Source: Campylobacterales bacterium
GTDB taxonomy: Bacteria > Campylobacterota > Campylobacteria > Campylobacterales > Sulfurimonadaceae
Reading direction: 5' to 3'
Assembly: GCA_016937915.1 (NCBI GenBank)
Contig: JAFGVR010000236.1
Span: forward strand, 1-5,621
DNA: 5,621 nt
Below, piece after piece: positions 1 through 5,621 of this stretch (positions are counted from its first letter, which is position 1; each line of letters begins with the position of its first letter). Made by a program: the position numbers and the translations under genes. The notes beneath the pieces were generated by a model. The model had not been told where the DNA came from. It saw only the letters and a list, made by a program, of their open reading frames with translations, and searched no databases.

Positions 1-642
1 ATCTTTATGAACTAAAAAATGGGAGTGAAGATTGCTTATCTCATTTAGATACCCTTGTAGATACTCTGTAGGGTAAGAGACCTCAAAAGCACCTAAATGG
101 GTACCATTTTCATCTACGATTGGAAATGTATTTCTAAAACCATGTGCAGTTCTCCCTTGAACAAATCCAAATATACTTTTTTTAGTTTTATTTACATATT
201 CAAAATCTTCCCTAATTCCAGTTAAATCATCTCCATATTTAGATGGTTTATGCATCCTCATAAAAACTATATTGTCTGGAAAAATAAAATGATACTGTAA
301 AACATTACTCTGCTTATATATATTATAAAGCTTATACAGATGCTTTCTAAACTCTTCCCTTATCTTATTTAATTTTTGGATATCACCTCTATTTTTATTA
401 GCCTCTTGCAGCAACCTAATCACTTCTGGATCTTGCATAGTTTGTTCATATATCTGCTTTGCAAGTATTTTTTGATTATGTATAAATATATCGTAATGAA
501 CTCTTAAATTATCTTTATGACTATTTAAAATAACATCTATTTTTTGATTTGTACTATATGATATGTAAAGATAAAACAACACATATGTAACAAAACCCGT
601 AGCAAATAAAATCCAAGCGTACCTATTATTTTTTGTAATCAT
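1..642 (-). CDS. Membrane-anchored sensor protein with dCache-type extracytoplasmic domain (partial, 3' end off window)
   Basis: An open frame of 214 codons starts with ATG at 642 and runs in frame off the left edge with no stop, so only the N-terminal sensor part is visible. Residues about 9-29 form one hydrophobic membrane helix after a short positively charged cytoplasmic start. A long, charged, probably helical stretch (about 32-112) follows. Next comes a region whose motifs resemble the double-Cache sensory domain family dCache_3: F127-x-R129-x-H131-K-P133, GDDL at 137-140, a GxxxGR segment at 159-164, GFRNTFP at 168-174, then G184-x-F-E187. Such domains sense small ligands outside the inner membrane and feed histidine kinases, chemoreceptors or diguanylate cyclases. 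The output domain is not visible, so the protein type cannot be named. A good ribosome site (AAAGG, 6-nt spacer) supports this start. The gene lies 9 bp after uvrA on the same strand, so co-transcription is likely. Confidence 0.85.
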   Translation of the reverse strand, partial: MITKNNRYAWILFATGFVTYVLFYLYISYSTNQKIDVILNSHKDNLRVHYDIFIHNQKILAKQIYEQTMQDPEVIRLLQEANKNRGDIQKLNKIREEFRKHLYKLYNIYKQSNVLQYHFIFPDNIVFMRMHKPSKYGDDLTGIREDFEYVNKTKKSIFGFVQGRTAHGFRNTFPIVDENGTHLGAFEVSYPTEYLQGYLNEISNLHSHFLVHKD

Positions 643-648
643 TCAAAA

Positions 649-653
649 CCTTT
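649..653 (-). promoter_or_regulatory. Ribosome binding site of the sensor gene, overlapping the uvrA stop codon
   Basis: On the minus strand AAAGG lies 6 nt before the ATG at 642. Its first two bases are also the last two of the uvrA TAA stop (654-652). Ribosomes terminating on uvrA would therefore reach the initiation site of the next gene, which fits translational coupling. The match to the anti-Shine-Dalgarno sequence is seen directly; the coupling is inferred. Confidence 0.6.
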
Positions 654-3471
654 ATAATTTTAACTCTTTTTTTAAATACTGCCCAGTGTATGAACCTGTT
701 TTTTCACACTCATTTGCCAAATCTTCAGGAGTACCCTCAGCTATAACAAGCCCACCACCAGAGCCACCCTCAGGACCCATATCAACTATCCAGTCAGCAT
801 TTTTTATCATATCTAAATTATGCTCAATTATCAAAACACTATTGCCAAGTTCTACAAAATGGTGTAACACTTTTGTAAGTCTATCAACATCTGCAAAGTG
901 AAGACCTGTTGTAGGCTCATCTAAGATATATAGAGTTTTTCCTGTGTCTTTACGACTTAGCTCTTTACTTAGTTTGATGCGTTGTGCCTCACCACCTGAG
1001 AGTGTTACAGCGTTTTGACCAAGAGTTATATAACCTAGCCCAACATCCATAAGAGTTTGAAGTTTTTGGTTTATCTTTGGTATCGCTTTAAAAAACTCGT
1101 AAGCCTCCTCAACACTCATCCCTAAAACATCAGATATGGTTTTACCTTTATATGCTACATCTAAAGTTTGTTGATTGTATCTTTTACCATTACACGAATC
1201 ACACTTGACCATGATATCAGGCAAGAAGTGCATCTCTATCTTATTTTCCCCCTCACCTTGACACTTCTCACATCTTCCACCTTTTACATTAAAACTAAAT
1301 CTTGATGCAGTGTATCCCCTTATCTGCGACTCTTTAGTTTGAGCAAACATATTTCTTATCTCATCCATAACACCAGTGTATGTAGCAGGGTTACTTCTAG
1401 GGGTTCTACCAATTGGGCTTTGGTCTAGGTATATCACCTTATCAACATTTTCAAGCCCTGTGATAGTAACACCAGCTACTTTATTTACTTTTCTAGCGTT
1501 ATTTAAAAGTTCCCTTACAGTTGGGAGGAGAGTTTGAAGCATCAAAGAACTCTTACCACTACCACTAACCCCTGTCATACATACAAAGTTGTTTAGTGGG
1601 ATTTTGACACTCAAATCTTTTATGTTGTTGATAGTTACATTTTTTATCTCGATGTAGTTCTTTTGTCCTCTTCTGTAAAAATATTCTATCTTTCTTCTAC
1701 CATAAAGATAATCAGCCGTTAGAGTCCTAGCATCTTTTAGTTTATCAAGTGTTCCGCTAAAAACCACACTACCACCAAACTTACCAGCACCCTCACCGAT
1801 ATCAACTATAAAATCAGCGTGTTCTATAGTCTCTTTATCATGTTCAACTACTACGACGGTATTGCCTTTTTCTTGTAGATTTCTAAGGGTTCTTATGAGC
1901 TTTAGAGTATCTCTCTCATGAAGTCCGATGCTAGGCTCATCTAAAACATACATCACCCCTGTAAGCCCGCTTCCTATCTGCGATGCTATCCTGATGCGTT
2001 GAGCTTCACCACCACTGATGGTTCTTGCATCTCGTCCTAATGTAATATATCCAAGTCCAACATCGTGTAAAAAGAAGAGTCTCTCCCTTATCTCAGCTAA
2101 AATTGGTTTAGATATCATCACTTGTTGGTTGTCAAAATGTTTAAAATTTTCCCTATCTTCAAACCACTCATAAGTTTTAGATATTGGCATATCAAGAAGC
2201 TCTGCTATCCCCATACCACCAACTTTTACCGCCAAAGACTCCTGTTTTAGTCTGTGTGACTTACAAACACTACAAACCTTTTCACTCATGTACTCACCAA
2301 GCTCTTTTTCATCTTTGAACATATCATAAGCGATTCTGATGATACCTGGGAAGATTTTTTTTACAGTATGTGTTTTCCATAAAAATGAAACTTCACCCAC
2401 ATTTCCATGAAGTATCGCTTTTTTTTGGTGTGGTTCAAGCTCTGAGTAAGGGATGCTAATGTCTATCTTATTTGCCTCACAAAACCCTTTTAAAAATGTA
2501 AAATAGTACCCCTTGTTAAACCCATATACTATCTTGATAGCACCCTTTTCTATAGATAAATCTTCATCAATTATCTTATCTTGATCAAGTGCGTAGCGAA
2601 GCCCCAAACCATCACACTCACTACATGCACCTTTTGGGGAATTAAATGAAAAGCTAAGAGGTTCAAGTGGGTCAAAACTTATCTTACAATCAAAACAAGC
2701 ATTATGCTCTGAGTAGTGGATGTTTGCATCTTTTAACCCAAGCTCCTCATGGTTTAGTATGTCAACCTCTAACTCACCATAGCTTTGTTTTAAACTTTTC
2801 TCAACAGCAGATGCTATCCTCTCTTTGTTCTCATCTTTTACAACAAGGCGGTCAATCACCACTTTTATAGTGTGTTTTTTTGTCTTTGAGAGTTCTATCT
2901 CATCATCAAGCCTAACCATCACACCATCTATCATCGCCCTTACATAACCTTTGTGAACCAAAGACTCTATAAGATCAGCATAAGAGCCTTTTTTCTCACG
3001 AACAAGTGGAGCCATTAAAACAAGTTTAGCCCCATCTGGAAGTTTTAACACCTCAGCTATGATATCAGATGCACTCATCTGAGAGATCTTTTTACCACAT
3101 TTGTGGCAGTGTTGCACCCCCACACGAGCGTATAAAAGTCTAAAATAATCATATATCTCAGTAATTGTCCCAACTGTTGAGCGTGGATTTTTGGAAGTTG
3201 TCTTTTGATCTATAGCAATAGCAGGTGTAAGACCCTCTATCTTGTCAACATTTGGTTTACCGACACGATCTAAAAACTGTCTGGCATAAGATGATAAAGA
3301 CTCCATATATCTTCGTTGACCCTCAGCATAAAGGGTATCAAAAGCAAGAGTTGACTTACCACTACCACTAAGACCAGTAAAAACCACAAGCTCATTTTTT
3401 GGTATCTCTAAATCTATATTTTTTAGATTATTCTCTTTTGCACCAGTTATTTTGATTGTATCTTTTTTCAT
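652..3471 (-). CDS. uvrA: UvrABC excinuclease subunit A (DNA damage recognition ATPase)
   Basis: This cytoplasmic ABC-type ATPase recognises DNA damage as a dimer and loads UvrB in nucleotide excision repair. The protein is 939 aa, matching the family (E. coli about 940), and both ATPase modules look intact. The first has Walker A GLSGSGKST at 33-41, signature SGGEAQR at 486-492 and Walker B VLDEPSIGL at 509-517. The second has Walker A GVSGSGKSS at 634-642, signature SGGEAQR at 826-832 and Walker B ILDEPTTGL at 849-857. Paired cysteines fit the known zinc sites: C259/C262 with C283/C286, C734/C737 with C757/C760, and the further pairs C122/C125 and C400/C403. The ATG start has a strong ribosome site (GGGGAG, 4-nt spacer) and the N-terminus aligns with known UvrA. 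The gene starts 14 bp after the transporter gene and ends 9 bp before the sensor gene. The stretch before C400 looks shorter than usual. No LexA-type SOS box was seen upstream. Confidence 0.98.
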   Translation of the reverse strand: MKKDTIKITGAKENNLKNIDLEIPKNELVVFTGLSGSGKSTLAFDTLYAEGQRRYMESLSSYARQFLDRVGKPNVDKIEGLTPAIAIDQKTTSKNPRSTVGTITEIYDYFRLLYARVGVQHCHKCGKKISQMSASDIIAEVLKLPDGAKLVLMAPLVREKKGSYADLIESLVHKGYVRAMIDGVMVRLDDEIELSKTKKHTIKVVIDRLVVKDENKERIASAVEKSLKQSYGELEVDILNHEELGLKDANIHYSEHNACFDCKISFDPLEPLSFSFNSPKGACSECDGLGLRYALDQDKIIDEDLSIEKGAIKIVYGFNKGYYFTFLKGFCEANKIDISIPYSELEPHQKKAILHGNVGEVSFLWKTHTVKKIFPGIIRIAYDMFKDEKELGEYMSEKVCSVCKSHRLKQESLAVKVGGMGIAELLDMPISKTYEWFEDRENFKHFDNQQVMISKPILAEIRERLFFLHDVGLGYITLGRDARTISGGEAQRIRIASQIGSGLTGVMYVLDEPSIGLHERDTLKLIRTLRNLQEKGNTVVVVEHDKETIEHADFIVDIGEGAGKFGGSVVFSGTLDKLKDARTLTADYLYGRRKIEYFYRRGQKNYIEIKNVTINNIKDLSVKIPLNNFVCMTGVSGSGKSSLMLQTLLPTVRELLNNARKVNKVAGVTITGLENVDKVIYLDQSPIGRTPRSNPATYTGVMDEIRNMFAQTKESQIRGYTASRFSFNVKGGRCEKCQGEGENKIEMHFLPDIMVKCDSCNGKRYNQQTLDVAYKGKTISDVLGMSVEEAYEFFKAIPKINQKLQTLMDVGLGYITLGQNAVTLSGGEAQRIKLSKELSRKDTGKTLYILDEPTTGLHFADVDRLTKVLHHFVELGNSVLIIEHNLDMIKNADWIVDMGPEGGSGGGLVIAEGTPEDLANECEKTGSYTGQYLKKELKL

Positions 3472-3485
3472 AAAACTCCCCTAAA

Positions 3486-4217
3486 TTATAAAAATATTCT
3501 CCAAGCCAAATAGCCAACTACCAAAACATAAAAACCAACCAAAAGCTTTCTTTGTGTGCTTACTTGAACTTTGTCTTTTGAGTGTATCCCAAGGTAAACA
3601 CCCACTAAAGATGCCAAACCTATGATGACACCAGTTGTATAATCGATATGACCGTTTATAGTGTGTGAGATAAGCCCTGATAGTGATGAAAAAACCACAA
3701 AAAACAAACCTGCGGATATAGCTTTTTTAAGTGGTACATATAAAAATCCCACAAGTAAAGGAACTAAGATGATGCTACCACCCACACCTATAGTCATACT
3801 TACTGCACCAAGAACCACCCCTATACCAAAGAGTATAATTTTGTTGACCTTTCTCTCCTGTAGATGCTCTTTTGTTTTAAAAAAAAGCCTCATAAGTGCA
3901 AAAACAGCAAAAGATAAAAATATAAGTTCTAATGTTTTATCTGAAAACGATGCAGTTATATCACCACTTAAAAAAGCACCTACAAAACCACCTATACCTA
4001 TGATGATAACCATAGATGCATCTAAAGTACCTTTTTTGTTGTTTAGATAACTCCCATAAATGGAGCTAAAGACCATCTGCACAACTGGTATCCCTATAGC
4101 AGATTTTGTATCAAATCCTAACAATAATAGGAGTGGTACAAGTATTGTTCCACCACCAATACCAAAAAAACCTGATAAAAATCCAACCAAAATACCAACT
4201 GCAACTAAACTAATCAT
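3486..4217 (-). CDS. TauE/SafE (TSUP) family integral membrane transporter
   Basis: A 243-aa, highly hydrophobic protein with about eight predicted membrane helices, the usual size for the TauE/SafE (TSUP, PF01925) family. It has the family's internal duplication: a glycine-rich motif GIGGGTILVPLL at 19-30 recurs as GVGGSIILVPLL at 144-155, separated by a charged loop at about 113-126 (KTKEHLQERK). Members move sulfur-containing or organic anions such as sulfite, sulfoacetate or taurine across the inner membrane. The substrate cannot be read from this sequence; sulfur anions would suit a sulfur-oxidising host but that is a guess. The ATG start is preceded by AAGG with a 5-nt spacer. This is the first gene of the leftward unit. 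Adjacency to uvrA has no obvious functional logic, and the neighbours give no hint of a sulfonate pathway. Confidence 0.9.
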   Translation of the reverse strand: MISLVAVGILVGFLSGFFGIGGGTILVPLLLLLGFDTKSAIGIPVVQMVFSSIYGSYLNNKKGTLDASMVIIIGIGGFVGAFLSGDITASFSDKTLELIFLSFAVFALMRLFFKTKEHLQERKVNKIILFGIGVVLGAVSMTIGVGGSIILVPLLVGFLYVPLKKAISAGLFFVVFSSLSGLISHTINGHIDYTTGVIIGLASLVGVYLGIHSKDKVQVSTQRKLLVGFYVLVVGYLAWRIFL

Positions 4218-4241
4218 AAAAGCCTTAAAAAAAAATTTGGA

Positions 4242-4247
4242 ATTTTA
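4242..4247 (-). promoter_or_regulatory. Possible -10 element for the transporter-uvrA-sensor unit
   Basis: TAAAAT on the minus strand (4247 down to 4242) lies 24 bp upstream of the transporter ATG. No convincing -35 hexamer is found at the usual distance, which is common for housekeeping promoters in Campylobacterota. Transcription from here would start around 4235, at the edge of the T9 run. This is a weak motif match only. Confidence 0.25.
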
Positions 4248-4287
4248 CTATCTTTTGCCTTTATGAGAGTTTGTATGGGTGATTTAA

Positions 4288-4316
4288 TTTTGCTTTGAGA
4301 TAGCTTCAAGTATAAT
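4288..4316 (+). promoter_or_regulatory. Probable housekeeping sigma promoter of the cheX-like-fliN-fliO unit
   Basis: A perfect TATAAT at 4311-4316 lies 33 bp upstream of the cheX-like ATG. At 17-bp spacing the -35 position (4288-4293, TTTTGC) is poor, but Campylobacterota sigma-70 promoters often lack a conserved -35. The strong -10 suggests housekeeping rather than late flagellar (sigma-54 or FliA) control, which fits early-class switch genes. The motif is seen; the activity is inferred. Confidence 0.45.
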
Positions 4317-4349
4317 CAAACCTAATTTATTATAACAAGGTTTACTACA

Positions 4350-4778
4350 ATGATAAACACTATAACCAAAGCAGCTGAAAACTTTTGTACACACCAAATC
4401 GGCTCATCTTATGAGATAAAAAATGAAGTCAAAAAAACTAGAACGATTATTGCTTATATCGATATAACATCAAAAAGTGGGGAAAAATATAGAGTTTTCA
4501 TAGCAGCTGATTATGGTTTTGCACAGATAGTTTCAAAACTCTTTTTAGAAGAGGATGAGAGTGATGAACAAACACTTATAGATATGATGCTAGAAACTAC
4601 AAATTTGATAGTTGGAAGTGCAAAAGTTATAGCTGATGATGATTTAGATAATGAAAGTTTTGTTATAGGTACTCCGATTTTTGATAAAATAGATGATTTT
4701 GATACAAAATATAAAGAAGTTGTAACTATAAATGTAGATGAAAACAACCTTTTTATAGCGATTAAGGAACTAAATTGA
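4350..4778 (+). CDS. CheX/CheC-family chemotaxis phosphatase-like protein
   Basis: A 142-aa soluble acidic protein resembling CheX of the CheC/CheX/FliY family, which hydrolyses phospho-CheY. The family's catalytic helix motif [D/S]-x3-E-x2-N is present once, as D78-M-M-L-E82-T-T-N85; E and N are the residues that act on the CheY acyl-phosphate. CheX has one such motif while CheC and FliY usually have two, so CheX is the better fit. Around it are alternating strand-like segments (30-38, 46-53, 103-107, 123-128, 133-138) and an acidic stretch at about 66-73. The ATG start has AAGG with a 9-nt spacer and is the first gene after the probable promoter. Its stop TGA overlaps the TTG start of fliN by 4 bp, so the two proteins are probably made together at the flagellar switch. 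Overall similarity is judged by motif and size, not by a search. Confidence 0.75.
   Translation: MINTITKAAENFCTHQIGSSYEIKNEVKKTRTIIAYIDITSKSGEKYRVFIAADYGFAQIVSKLFLEEDESDEQTLIDMMLETTNLIVGSAKVIADDDLDNESFVIGTPIFDKIDDFDTKYKEVVTINVDENNLFIAIKELN
4764..4768 (+). promoter_or_regulatory. Ribosome binding site that selects the TTG start of fliN
   Basis: AAGGA sits inside the last codons of the cheX-like gene, 6 nt before the TTG at 4775. That is ideal spacing, and no comparable site lies just before the first in-frame ATG (residue 26 of the TTG-started protein). This supports TTG as the true start and a 4-bp TTGA overlap with the preceding stop codon. Confidence 0.65.
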
Positions 4779-5119
4779 GCAGACAAAAAAACAGATACAA
4801 ATATAGTGATGATGATTTTGAATTTGATGCAAAAAAAGAGTTAGCATGGATGGATTACTCTGGACTTCTTGATATGGAGATTGAGTTTGTATCTATACTT
4901 GGTCAAACTGAACTAACAGTGGGTGAGGTTCTAAAACTAGAAAAAGGCTCTATCATAGATCTTAAAAAACCAGCTGGAGAGAGTGTTGAGACCTATGTAA
5001 ATGGTCGTATCCTTGGTAAAGGTGAGGTTATGGTTTATGAAAAAAATCTTGCAATTCGTATAAACGAAGTTTTAGACTCTGGTGCGGTTCTTTACCACCT
5101 CTCAAAAGAGAGATTATGA
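4775..5119 (+). CDS. fliN: Flagellar motor switch protein FliN
   Basis: A 114-aa protein with a C-terminal SpoA/FliN domain (about 31-108). It starts with the typical LLDMEIEFVSILGQTELTVGEVL pattern, followed by the strand-rich core LKLEKGSIIDLKKPAGE and the NGRILGKGEV segment (76-85). FliN forms the lower part of the flagellar C-ring with FliM, binds CheY-P, and docks the FliH-FliI export ATPase complex. The length fits short stand-alone FliN proteins. The first 25 residues are charged (KNRYKY, then acidic DDDFEF) and not part of the core domain. The start is TTG, chosen because of the AAGGA site 6 nt upstream; starting at Met26 would still leave the domain intact. The gene overlaps both neighbours by 4 bp, so its translation is probably coupled to the cheX-like gene before it and the fliO-like gene after it. 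Confidence 0.93.
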   Translation: MSRQKNRYKYSDDDFEFDAKKELAWMDYSGLLDMEIEFVSILGQTELTVGEVLKLEKGSIIDLKKPAGESVETYVNGRILGKGEVMVYEKNLAIRINEVLDSGAVLYHLSKERL

Positions 5120-5621
5120 TTAGATATCTACTTATTTTTTTACTTCCCATCACCATATTTGCATCAAAGATTTTAAGTTATAACATATATGACAGAACAG
5201 ATAGAGTAGATGTTATGATAACTTTTGACACCCCTTATGAGGGGACTATCAGACAAAGTAAAGCAGATGGAAAAATAATCATAAAATTAGAAGATGCAAT
5301 CATAGAATCATCAAAAAGAAAACAACTGTTATCTAAATATATCTCCTCGCTAAGTATAACACCTATGGCTGGATATACGCAGATAGTAGCAGCGATACCA
5401 GAATCTGTAAATTTTAGTGCTTCTAAAACAGCAGATAGTTATGGCCTTAGGCTGAGGTTTGATGAAACTATAACTTCACAAAATCAACAAAATCCTTTTG
5501 CACCTACAAATCCATTATCTTCACTACCTACAAAAGCAGAAGTAGATATGTCACAAAGTTACTATGTAGTTATAGCGATTTTACTTATTGGGATTGCTAT
5601 CCTTTTTTATATAAAAACAAA
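5116..5621 (+). CDS. fliO: FliO-like flagellar export protein with large periplasmic domain (partial, 3' end off window)
   Basis: The frame opens with ATG at 5116, overlapping the fliN stop by 4 bp (ATGA), and runs 168 codons to the right edge without a stop. Residues 1-16 look like a signal peptide (hydrophobic LLIFLLPITIFA, cleavage possible after A16). Residues about 18-117 form a strand-rich periplasmic domain with an AMIN-like pattern. A Gln/Asn/Pro/Ser-rich linker (118-147) leads to a membrane helix at about 149-166 (ends FYIK). The cytoplasmic C-terminal part is cut off. FliO is the membrane factor that helps assemble the FliP-FliQ-FliR export gate. The call rests on position right after fliN, as for the H. 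pylori FliO (HP0583 after HP0584), and on the signal peptide-domain-helix layout, because FliO sequences are poorly conserved. A ribosome site is weak (AAGAGAG), consistent with coupling to fliN. Confidence 0.7.
   Translation, partial: MIRYLLIFLLPITIFASKILSYNIYDRTDRVDVMITFDTPYEGTIRQSKADGKIIIKLEDAIIESSKRKQLLSKYISSLSITPMAGYTQIVAAIPESVNFSASKTADSYGLRLRFDETITSQNQQNPFAPTNPLSSLPTKAEVDMSQSYYVVIAILLIGIAILFYIKT

Larger units (their letters stand above)
4218..4349. other. Divergent intergenic region between the transporter-uvrA unit and the cheX-like-fliN-fliO unit
   Basis: This 132-bp AT-rich stretch is the only sizeable non-coding DNA in the window and must hold the promoters of both divergent units. 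It contains a clear TATAAT on the plus strand, a weaker TAAAAT on the minus strand, an A9 run (T9 on the minus strand) just upstream of the transporter's ribosome site, and AAGG before the cheX-like ATG. No terminator-like hairpin, riboswitch-like structure or small RNA gene was recognised. Confidence 0.8.

Noticed and set aside
686..901. Short plus-strand open frame opposite the 3' end of uvrA (similar ones at 2667-2870 and 4060-4266)
   Set aside because: All lie mainly antisense to well-supported genes, have no coding pattern of their own, and are expected by chance.
3661..4050. A 129-codon plus-strand open frame opposite the transporter gene
   Set aside because: It lies wholly antisense to a clear TSUP gene and its Pro/Thr/Ile/Lys-rich composition is the mirror of membrane-protein codons. 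No domain-like pattern is visible.
3486..4217. Naming the transporter tauE or safE, or calling it a sulfite exporter
   Set aside because: The family is diverse in substrate and neither motifs nor neighbours here fix the substrate.
4277..4293. GG...GC pair resembling a sigma-54 flagellar promoter (GGGTGATTTAATTTTGC)
   Set aside because: The spacing between GG and GC is 12-13 nt, not the strict 10, and the -24 element lacks the TGGCAC core.
4295..4309. Small inverted repeat TTGA-N7-TCAA upstream of the plus-strand -10, like a Crp/Fnr-type operator
   Set aside because: The arms are only 4 bp, the spacing differs from TTGAT-N4-ATCAA, and such matches are frequent in AT-rich DNA.
4218..4349. LexA/SOS operator controlling the uvrA unit
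   Set aside because: No CTGT-N8-ACAG or GAAC-N4-GTTC type site is present, and LexA is generally missing in Campylobacterota.
4350..4778. Naming the phosphatase-like gene cheC or fliY
   Set aside because: Only one E-x2-N motif is present and there is no fused FliN domain, so a CheX-like call fits better.
4511..4786. Minus-strand open frame opposite the cheX-like gene, rich in Ser and Ile
   Set aside because: The opposite strand carries a gene with a recognisable catalytic motif, a ribosome site and coupled neighbours; the Ser-rich antisense translation is a shadow.

Overview
The window (5,621 bp, AT-rich) reads as the chromosome of a free-living, flagellated member of the Campylobacterota (Epsilonproteobacteria), most like Sulfurimonas and its relatives. 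The pointers are the AT-rich codon use, the tight gene packing, and a stand-alone fliN followed by a fliO-like gene with a large periplasmic domain, as in Helicobacter and Campylobacter. The genus is an inference from gene content, not from a database match.

There are two divergent transcription units around one 132-bp intergenic region (4218-4349). Leftward (minus strand) run a TauE/SafE-type membrane transporter gene (3486-4217), a full-length uvrA (652-3471), and the 5' part of a membrane-anchored sensor gene (1-642) with a double-Cache-type extracytoplasmic domain. The sensor gene continues beyond the left edge. Spacings are 14 bp and 9 bp, and the sensor gene's ribosome binding site overlaps the uvrA stop codon, so the three are probably co-transcribed although their functions look unrelated.

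Rightward (plus strand) run a CheX/CheC-family CheY-phosphate phosphatase-like gene (4350-4778), fliN (4775-5119) and a fliO-like gene (5116 to beyond the right edge). Each junction overlaps by 4 bp (TTGA, then ATGA), which suggests translational coupling. Together they form a small flagellar switch and export cluster: FliN is the C-ring switch component that binds CheY-P, the CheX-like protein would remove the phosphate from CheY-P, and FliO helps assemble the export gate at the base of the same structure.

Most of the window is ordinary housekeeping and motility DNA. I see no mobile element, CRISPR array, structural RNA gene or defence system. The most interesting point is the coupled phosphatase-plus-FliN pair, which resembles a split version of the Firmicutes FliY protein (CheC-like domain fused to a FliN domain). 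Next is the AMIN-like periplasmic domain of the FliO-like protein.
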